This document shows, in pieces, positions 1 through 4,161 of a stretch of DNA of 7,736 nt. The position numbers and the translations under genes were made by a program. Every line of letters begins with the position of its first letter. The stretch's first letter is position 1. The DNA is from Ottowia sp. (GTDB taxonomy: Bacteria; Pseudomonadota; Gammaproteobacteria; Burkholderiales; Burkholderiaceae_C): contig JALOAS010000122.1 in NCBI GenBank assembly GCA_023228705.1, positions 1 through 7,736 of the forward strand. The letters are read 5' to 3'. The notes under the pieces were generated by a model. It ran no database searches. It worked only from the letters and a program-made list of their open reading frames with translations, and was not told the origin of the DNA.

Positions 1-1
1 C

Positions 2-781
2 ACCCTGCTTGATGTCATCACGCCGGCGCAGCCGGACGCCAGCCGGACGCTGTACCTGGCCGCAGTCGACATCCTGCTCAAGTGGCAACTGGCGTCGCGC
101 CCGGGCGTGCTCCCACCCTATGACCAGGCGCTGCTGCAGCGCGAGCTCGTGCTGTTCCCGCAGTGGTACGTGCAGGCGCACCGCCAGGTCACGCTCTCGG
201 CTGCACAAACTCAGGTCTTGCAGGACAGCTTTGCCCGCATCATCGCGCACAACCTGGCCGCACCCAGCGTCTTCGTGCACCGCGACTTCATGCCGCGCAA
301 CCTCATCGTCGCTGATGCCGACACCGATGTTGTGGCGACAGCGCCGGAAGAGCCGACGCTGGGCCTGCTGGACTTCCAGGATGCCGTCTGCGGCCCGGCC
401 ACGTACGACGTGGCCAGCCTGCTGCGCGACGCGTTCATCAGCTGGGACGAGGAATTCGTGCTGGACATCACCATCCGCTACTGGGAGCAGGCCAGAAAGC
501 TCGGCCTGCTGGACTTCGAGGACTGGGCGCAGGACTTCAGCAGCTTCTGGCGTGCCGTTGAGTGGATGGGGCTGCAGCGCCACCTCAAGGTGGCGGGGAT
601 CTTCGCGCGGCTGGCCCTGCGCGACGGCAAGCCCAGGTACCTGGCCGACGCGCCACGCTTCATCGCCTACATCCGGCATGCAGCGCGACGCTACCGCGAG
701 CTGGCGCCGCTGTTGCGGCTGGTTGATGAGATCGAAGGCGCGGAGCCGGCCACAGCGTGGTCGTTTGGCCGCATGGGCTGA
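2..781 (+). CDS. amgK: AmgK-like N-acetylmuramate/N-acetylglucosamine sugar kinase, 5'-truncated by the window edge
   Basis: This is the C-terminal 259 residues of an aminoglycoside-phosphotransferase-fold kinase; the reading frame is open through the left edge, so the start and the N-terminal ATP-binding lobe lie outside. The catalytic loop is visible as VHRDFMPRNLI (Brenner-type HxDxxxxN, around position 280-310), followed by the metal-binding segment LLDFQDAVCGP (around 361-400) and the family-typical YDVASLLRD. Known members (AmgK) phosphorylate the anomeric position of MurNAc and GlcNAc in the cytoplasm, in the peptidoglycan-recycling route that bypasses de novo UDP-MurNAc synthesis; the partner nucleotidyltransferase MurU is often adjacent and would be expected to the left, outside the window. 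The internal GTG at 107 is not a likely start because conserved-looking sequence precedes it. Other APH-family sugar or choline kinases cannot be fully excluded, but the combination of motifs fits AmgK best. It ends 25 bp before a strong terminator. Confidence 0.8.
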   Translation, partial: TLLDVITPAQPDASRTLYLAAVDILLKWQLASRPGVLPPYDQALLQRELVLFPQWYVQAHRQVTLSAAQTQVLQDSFARIIAHNLAAPSVFVHRDFMPRNLIVADADTDVVATAPEEPTLGLLDFQDAVCGPATYDVASLLRDAFISWDEEFVLDITIRYWEQARKLGLLDFEDWAQDFSSFWRAVEWMGLQRHLKVAGIFARLALRDGKPRYLADAPRFIAYIRHAARRYRELAPLLRLVDEIEGAEPATAWSFGRMG

Positions 782-806
782 ACCGCTCCGGCGCGGCCCG
801 GAGACA

Positions 807-834
807 AAAAAACCGCCGTCAGTGGCGGTTTTTT
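807..834. terminator. Bidirectional intrinsic terminator between convergent genes
   Basis: AAAAAACCGCC (after one further A) pairs with GGCGGTTTTTT around a six-base loop (818-823). The stem is GC-rich next to the loop and flanked by six T on the + strand and seven T on the minus strand. It lies 25 bp after the amgK stop and 26 bp from the stop of the convergent membrane-protein gene, so it can end both transcripts. Confidence 0.9.
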
Positions 835-860
835 GCTTTTCTGGCGGTCTGCAGCCAGCC

Positions 861-1289
861 TCAGCCGTTGCGCCACTCCCGGCGATCCTGCATGATCTGC
901 AGTTCGCGCCACAGGCGCGGGTCGTCCTGCGCGGCGCGGGTCATCTCGCGCTGCTGACGCCACCAGTCGATGTTCTCCTGGTGCCTTGTCCAGCGCGCCT
1001 GCAGCATCGCTGCCGCCGCAAATGCGGCCCGGCCAAAGATCAGCAGCGCGGCAAAGCCCACGATCCACAGTGCCAGCCAGGTCAGCACGCCACCGCCCTG
1101 GCCCTCGCCGGCAAGCAGGCTGCTGGCGCCAACCATCACCGCCGCAACCACGGCGGCCAACAGCGCAACGCCGAGCCGGCGGGTTGCCCGCTTGCCGCGG
1201 CGATCCGTCGCCACGCCCGATGGTGCCGGCGCACGCTCCGCGGCAGCCGCACCCAGGCTCTGTTTCCAGGTCAACGTGCTCGTGGTCAT
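861..1289 (-). CDS. Small two-helix membrane protein of unknown function
   Basis: A 142-residue protein whose family I do not recognise. The start chosen is the ATG at 1289-1287 because AAGGAG lies about 8 bp upstream; a longer frame to 1340 has no such site and would run through a strong inverted repeat. Residues 1-38 are polar and basic at the end (TDRRGKRATRR), then come two hydrophobic segments at about 39-60 and 68-97, separated by a short Gly-rich loop. The C-terminal tail (about 98-142) is charged, with many Arg, Trp and Gln (DWWRQQREM, LWRELQIMQDRREW), and probably forms a cytoplasmic amphipathic helix. The positive charge before helix 1 and after helix 2 suggests that both ends face the cytoplasm. 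It converges on amgK and has a well-developed upstream region with several dyads, suggesting a separately regulated single-gene unit. No function is proposed. Confidence 0.75.
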   Translation of the reverse strand: MTTSTLTWKQSLGAAAAERAPAPSGVATDRRGKRATRRLGVALLAAVVAAVMVGASSLLAGEGQGGGVLTWLALWIVGFAALLIFGRAAFAAAAMLQARWTRHQENIDWWRQQREMTRAAQDDPRLWRELQIMQDRREWRNG

Positions 1290-1311
1290 TCCTCTACTCC
1301 TTGAAAACTCC

Positions 1312-1331
1312 CGTGAAGCACCTGCTTCACG
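1312..1331. promoter_or_regulatory. Perfect dyad in the leader of the small membrane-protein gene
   Basis: CGTGAAGCA and TGCTTCACG form 9-bp arms separated by only two bases. The element sits 22 bp upstream of the chosen ATG and just before the ribosome-binding site, so it could be an operator or, in RNA, a hairpin near the Shine-Dalgarno sequence. Which of the two is not decidable from sequence. Confidence 0.5.
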
Positions 1332-1400
1332 ACGCAACACAAGGAACGCGCGGCGCGAGCGCCATTGCTGCTGCGCCTTGCGTCATCACGCTGCTCTCAT

Positions 1401-1415
1401 GAAAGTCGAACTTTC
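1401..1415. promoter_or_regulatory. Small dyad GAAAGT-CGA-ACTTTC
   Basis: Six-base arms around a three-base centre, lying between the 1312-1331 dyad and the operator-like palindromes. It is downstream of the predicted start of transcription for the minus-strand membrane-protein gene and would form a small leader hairpin or an additional protein site. Confidence 0.3.
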
Positions 1416-1422
1416 GCTGAAA

Positions 1423-1438
1423 TCAGGGTTTACCCTGA
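1423..1438. promoter_or_regulatory. Operator-like palindrome 1 (TCAGGGTTTACCCTGA)
   Basis: Seven-base perfect arms (TCAGGGT/ACCCTGA) around a central TT. It shares the core AGGGTNNACCCT with palindrome 2, 34 bp away centre to centre. It overlaps the predicted transcription start of the membrane-protein gene, a classic repressor position. The cognate regulator is not in the window and I do not recognise the site with certainty. Confidence 0.6.
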
Positions 1439-1443
1439 CACCG

Positions 1444-1452
1444 ATATTATCA
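1444..1452 (-). promoter_or_regulatory. Predicted extended -10 promoter element for the membrane-protein gene
   Basis: On the minus strand this reads TGATAATAT, a TGn extended -10 followed by TAATAT, in the only AT-rich spot of the region. The -35 position 17 bp upstream (CTAGGG) is poor, as expected for an extended -10 promoter or one needing an activator. It lies exactly between the two operator-like palindromes. Confidence 0.4.
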
Positions 1453-1457
1453 AAGAT

Positions 1458-1471
1458 TAGGGTAAACCCTA
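1458..1471. promoter_or_regulatory. Operator-like palindrome 2 (TAGGGTAAACCCTA)
   Basis: Six-base perfect arms around a central AA. The core AGGGTAAACCCT is the reverse complement of the core of palindrome 1, so the two sites are the same motif. It covers the -35 position of the predicted minus-strand promoter, so a protein here could either block or replace -35 contacts. Confidence 0.6.
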
Positions 1472-1492
1472 GGAAAACAAGTCCCATCTCGC

Positions 1493-1672
1493 TGGTTAGA
1501 AACGATGCTCAGCAAGATCAGGCGCATGACGATGACCAGAGGTTGAGCGTATTGCGTTGAGCGTCCGGCGTCCGGCGTCCGGTCAATAGCGTATGCTGCA
1601 CCACGCTCAACCTTCATGCATGGGCCGGGATCATCTGTCATCCGGTGCGCTGACAATGCTTGCGCATCAGGC
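1493..1672. repeat. Long intergenic palindromic repeat, copy A
   Basis: This is a direct-orientation relative of 3821-4030. Long exact blocks are shared: 1510-1531 with 3838-3859, 1545-1566 with 3889-3910, 1584-1603 with 3921-3940, 1611-1627 with 3969-3985, and 1629-1644 with 3987-4002. The centre holds tandem 7-bp units ending mostly in GCG, including GCGTCCG three times at 1561-1581. An 11-bp inverted pair, AGGTTGAGCGT (1540-1550) and ACGCTCAACCT (1603-1613), with TATTG/CAATA inside it, can fold into a long hairpin. It lies between the dyads upstream of the membrane-protein gene and the end of aroQ. No transposase or clear target-site duplication is seen. The rest of the 1290-1790 gap holds only the sites listed separately. 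Confidence 0.9.
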
Positions 1673-1722
1673 ATTCCATTGAGAAACGCCCCGGCGGACG
1701 CGCCGAAACGAAACATGTGAGA

Positions 1723-1747
1723 CCGCGGCCAAGCGGCCTTGCCGCGG
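1723..1747 (-). terminator. Possible terminator hairpin downstream of aroQ
   Basis: CCGCGG-C-CAAG-CGGC-CTTG-CCGCGG forms a ten-pair stem with one bulged C and a four-base loop, 43 bp after the aroQ stop. On the minus strand the hairpin is followed by a loosely T-rich stretch (TCTCACATGTTTCGTTTC) and not by a true T-run, so it may instead be a stabilising 3' hairpin. Confidence 0.4.
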
Positions 1748-1790
1748 GCCGGAAGCGGGGCGCAGCCCGTTTATCCCGGTGGGGCCGGCG

Positions 1791-2246
1791 TCAGGTCCGG
1801 GTCCGGGTTCGTGCCCGCGCCAGGCGTACCGCCGCCTGCAACCCCAGCAGGTACGAATCAACGCCAAAACCGCAGATCTGGCCTGCGGCAATGCGCGCGA
1901 TGTGCGAGTGTTGGCGGAACGCCTCGCGTGCGTGGATGTTGGACAGGTGCACTTCAACCACCGGACAGCGCAGGATGGCCAGTGCGTCGGCAATCGCAAC
2001 GCTGGTATGGGTCCAGGCACCGGCATTGATGACCACGCCGTCAACCGCGTCACGGTGCGCCTGGTGAATGCGCTCGCACAAGGCGCCTTCCTGGTTGCCC
2101 TGCCAGCACTGCAGTTGCACGCTCAGATCGTCGGCCAGCGCCTGCAGGGCCCCGTCAATGTCCGCCAGCGTCGCATGCCCGTAATGCGCTGGATCGCGCT
2201 GACCCAGCATGTTGAGGTTGACGCCGTGCAGGACCAGGAAATTCAT
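1791..2246 (-). CDS. aroQ: Type II 3-dehydroquinate dehydratase
   Basis: This 151-residue protein has the usual length for type II dehydroquinases, the dodecameric flavodoxin-like enzymes that convert 3-dehydroquinate to 3-dehydroshikimate, step three of the shikimate pathway. In order it shows VLHGVNLNMLGQRDPAHYG (R17 and catalytic Y22), the NQEG of the substrate loop (N51, E53), INAGAWTHTSVAIADAL (N74, H80), EVHLSNIHAREAFR (H100, R111) and the glycine-rich CGFGVDSYLLGL near the C-terminus. The start is taken as the ATG at 2246 because conserved sequence begins there; a GTG or ATG further upstream would add a non-conserved ten-residue leader. No Shine-Dalgarno sequence precedes it. The last residues, RTRTRT, come from a small hexamer repeat (GGTCCG type, about 1794-1811). 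It is the third gene of the aroE-thioesterase-aroQ set, 161 bp behind the thioesterase. Type II enzymes also occur in quinate catabolism, so a catabolic role cannot be excluded. Confidence 0.95.
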   Translation of the reverse strand: MNFLVLHGVNLNMLGQRDPAHYGHATLADIDGALQALADDLSVQLQCWQGNQEGALCERIHQAHRDAVDGVVINAGAWTHTSVAIADALAILRCPVVEVHLSNIHAREAFRQHSHIARIAAGQICGFGVDSYLLGLQAAVRLARARTRTRT

Positions 2247-2252
2247 GGCGCC

Positions 2253-2281
2253 ATTATGAAGGAACCGCTGCACCATGGCAC
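2253..2281 (-). promoter_or_regulatory. Candidate aroQ promoter implying a leaderless mRNA
   Basis: On the minus strand GTGCCA (2281-2276) and CATAAT (2258-2253) are 17 bp apart; the -10 matches the sigma70 consensus at five of six positions and the -35 at four. The predicted start of transcription, about seven bases after the -10, falls on the A of the aroQ ATG (2246). Absence of a Shine-Dalgarno sequence fits this reading. Chance similarity is possible. Confidence 0.3.
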
Positions 2282-2407
2282 CCGCTGCGTGGACACCCTG
2301 ATCTCGGGCGATCTGCCGCGCCCGCGAATCTCGCCAGGGTTCCGACCATGCCTGCGACTTGCGTCCTGCAGCTCAGCTCCATGCCGCACGCACGCAGCGA
2401 CGGTGAA

Positions 2408-2875
2408 TTACTCGGATTTTGGTGTCGACGACAACGGTTGGCGCGCAAAAATCGCGAAATTGCCGGTTGCCGTGGCCATCAGCCGGTCGGCCACCCTGAC
2501 GCTGGCTTCGATATGCGCCACGCGTTTGCCGCGCTTGAGCACCCGGCTTTCGCACTGCAGCGGCCCCTGCGTCACCGCGTTGAGATAGCTGATGTGGACA
2601 TCGATGGTGGCGCACAGCTCGTCGGGCGCCAGTTGCGAATACAGCGCAGCTCCCATGCAGGTGTCGACCAGCGTGAACAGCACGCCGCCGTGCACCACCT
2701 GGTGATTGTTGAAATGCCATGGCTCAAGTGGCAGCCGGCTGCGACTGACGCCGTCGGCGCTGTGCAGCAGTTGTACGCCGACACGGCCGGCAAAACTGCC
2801 ACCCAACCGAGCCAATTTGCCCAACTTGGGATCTCCGTCCGACCCACCCGCACCCGATCCAGCCTGGCGCACCAT
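2408..2875 (-). CDS. PaaI-family hotdog-fold acyl-CoA thioesterase
   Basis: A 155-residue single hotdog-domain protein. The signature region is NNHQVVHGGVLFTLVDTCMGAALY (residues about 56-79, quoted across its key residues: N57, H62-G63-G64, D71), followed by the beta strands IDVHISYLNAV and HIEASVRVADRLMATATGNF. Such proteins hydrolyse acyl- or aryl-CoA thioesters in the cytoplasm; substrate specificity cannot be read from sequence, so no gene symbol is given. The start is the ATG at 2875, 5 bp after the aroE stop codon, with only a weak upstream ribosome site, so translation is probably coupled to aroE. A longer in-frame extension to 2950 would overlap aroE by 70 bp and is not conserved-looking. 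The first 20 residues are Gly/Ser-rich and probably disordered. Being placed between aroE and aroQ suggests co-expression with them but no known shikimate-pathway step needs it. Confidence 0.85.
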   Translation of the reverse strand: MVRQAGSGAGGSDGDPKLGKLARLGGSFAGRVGVQLLHSADGVSRSRLPLEPWHFNNHQVVHGGVLFTLVDTCMGAALYSQLAPDELCATIDVHISYLNAVTQGPLQCESRVLKRGKRVAHIEASVRVADRLMATATGNFAIFARQPLSSTPKSE

Positions 2876-2880
2876 GTCTG

Positions 2881-3720
2881 TCAGCCCGCCAGCAGCGGCA
2901 CCGTCAACCGCTGGCGCACGGCAGCGGTTTCGGGACGCACGCCACGCCACCAGGCAAAGGCCTCGGCCGCCTGCTCCACCAACATGCCCGTGCCGTCGGC
3001 CAGTTGCTGCACGCCGGCATCGCGGGCCAGCGCCAGAAAGGGCGTCAGCCCCTGACCGTAAACCAGATCACAAGCCAGCGCACCGGCTGCAAAGGCTGCC
3101 TGCGGCACCGCCGGCGTGGCGCCGCTGAGGCTGGCCGAGGTGGCGTTGATGACGACATCAAACGCACCCGCGCCCGCCAGATCGTCCAGCGCCACCGCCT
3201 GCAGCGGCAGGCCCGCTGGCGCCAACTCGTGCACCAGCGCCACTGCCCGCGTGGCAGTGCGGTTGGCCACCACCAGCGCTGCCGCACCTGCGCGCGCCAG
3301 CGGCAGCACGATGCCGCGTGCGGCGCCACCGGCGCCCAGCACCAGCACGCGCCTGCCATCCAGCACCACGCCCAGATTGGCCGTCAGGTCACGCACGAGG
3401 CCGCTGCCATCGGTGTTGCGCGCCCGGATGCCCTCTTGCGTGAATGAAAGCGTATTGGCGGCGCCGGCCAGTCGCGCGTCCTCGCTCGCTGCGTCGGCCA
3501 GCCGCAGCGCCGCCAGCTTGAACGGCAACGTCACGTTCAGGCCCAAGCCGCCCGCCTCCCGAAAATCCCGCACCGCCGCGCGGAAACCGGCCTCGTCCGG
3601 GCCGCAGTCGATGGCATCGTAGCGCATGTCCTGACCCGTCGCCTTGGCAAACAAGCCATGGATCAGCGGCGACTTGCTGTGCGCGATGGGGTGGCCAACA
3701 ACGGCGTAGCGATCGGTCAT
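2881..3720 (-). CDS. aroE: Shikimate dehydrogenase (NADP+)
   Basis: This 279-residue protein reduces 3-dehydroshikimate to shikimate with NADPH, step four of chorismate synthesis. The N-terminal substrate domain shows AVVGHPIAHSKSP (S15, S17), NVTLPFK (catalytic K68), AANTL (N89) and RNTDGSG (catalytic D104). The Rossmann domain has GAGGAARG (129-136) and NRTATR (153-158), the Asn-Arg-Thr loop typical of NADP specificity, then INATS (191-195) and GTGMLVEQAAEAF (Q250) closing the active site. All key residues are intact and the length is normal, so the enzyme should be functional. The ATG at 3720 gives the conserved N-terminus; the preceding ribosome site is weak and no convincing promoter is seen in the 100 bp upstream, which lead to repeat B. 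The stop lies 5 bp ahead of the thioesterase gene, with which it very likely forms an operon. Quinate/shikimate dehydrogenase is a less likely alternative. Confidence 0.95.
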   Translation of the reverse strand: MTDRYAVVGHPIAHSKSPLIHGLFAKATGQDMRYDAIDCGPDEAGFRAAVRDFREAGGLGLNVTLPFKLAALRLADAASEDARLAGAANTLSFTQEGIRARNTDGSGLVRDLTANLGVVLDGRRVLVLGAGGAARGIVLPLARAGAAALVVANRTATRAVALVHELAPAGLPLQAVALDDLAGAGAFDVVINATSASLSGATPAVPQAAFAAGALACDLVYGQGLTPFLALARDAGVQQLADGTGMLVEQAAEAFAWWRGVRPETAAVRQRLTVPLLAG

Positions 3721-3820
3721 GGTCCGATCTTAAGCCTTGCGGCTGGCACGCATGGCCCGGGGCGCACCAGCCAAGGTCGGCCATAGTCAATTCGGATCGC
3801 GTCCGCCGCAAGGCGCTTCC

Positions 3821-4030
3821 TGACCAGAAACAATGCCCAGCAAGATCAGGCGCATGACGGATGACCTCGCTGACGCTTTGATGAGATGGAGCGTATTGCG
3901 TTGAGCGTCCAGCGTCCAGCCAATAGCGTATGCTGCACCATGCTCAACGCTTGACGCTTGACGCCCAACCTTCATGCATGGGCCGTGATCATCTGTCATC
4001 CGATGCGCTGACCATGCTTGCCAATCAGGC
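3821..4030. repeat. Long intergenic palindromic repeat, copy B (heptad-expanded)
   Basis: Copy B matches copy A (1493-1672) block by block but is longer. The core from 3887 to 3970 can be read as twelve consecutive 7-bp units (TGGAGCG, TATTGCG, TTGAGCG, TCCAGCG and so on, then CTCAACG, CTTGACG twice, CCCAACC). The CTTGACG/CCCAACC-type units, 21 bp in all, are absent from A. Outer arms are inverted: GCGCAT-ga-CGGATGAC (3850-3865) against GTCATCCGATGCGC (3995-4008), and an inner 9-bp pair GCGTTGAGC (3898-3906) / GCTCAACGC (3942-3950), so the whole element can form an extended hairpin. It lies in the 441-bp gap between aroE and the MFS gene; outside the repeat, 3721-3820 shows nothing recognisable. 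Confidence 0.9.
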
Positions 4031-4161
4031 GCCAGCAAGACCCGGAACAGCACGCGCGGCACCATGCTGTGCATGGCGGGCAGGTCCAGCCCCACGGTGC
4101 CGGAAAAACGGCAGTCCCGCAAGAAGGAGTGCGCGCACCCGGTTGTGCCGGGTCTGCACAG
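4025..4161 (-). pseudogene. Coding-like remnant or tail between the MFS stop and repeat B
   Basis: One minus-strand frame here has a coding-like composition: over the 31 codons 4119-4027 I count G or C at about 22 first, 16 second and 28 third positions, the pattern of a real high-GC gene. The peptide includes CRFSGTVGLDLPAMHSM and VPRVLFRVLLAPD; I do not recognise it. The frame begins directly after, and in phase with, the TAG stop of the MFS gene, and continues through repeat B to a stop at 3787. There is no good start codon or ribosome site (only a TTG at 4122). It could be the fragment of a gene interrupted by the repeat, or an in-frame tail of the transporter gained or lost through the TAG. 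A hairpin ACCCGG-TTGTG-CCGGGT (4137-4153) lies just after the MFS stop but lacks a T-run. Confidence 0.25.

Noticed and set aside
9..1304. A 431-codon + strand frame overlapping amgK and running antisense through the membrane-protein gene
   Set aside because: Arg/Ser/Pro-rich shadow composition; it crosses the strong terminator at 807-834 and conflicts with the kinase motifs in the neighbouring frame.
1561..1581. GCGTCCG repeated three times considered as a CRISPR-like or satellite array
   Set aside because: Units are 7 bp without spacers; they are part of the heptad core of the larger repeat.
1450..1716. An 88-codon minus-strand frame over copy A taken as a gene
   Set aside because: No ribosome site, and its content is mostly the intergenic repeat. 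Kept only as an observation about frame conservation, not as a coding feature.
2247..2407. Possible small gene or RNA between the thioesterase and aroQ
   Set aside because: No frame with start, ribosome site and coding composition and no strong hairpin; only the candidate aroQ promoter is supportable.
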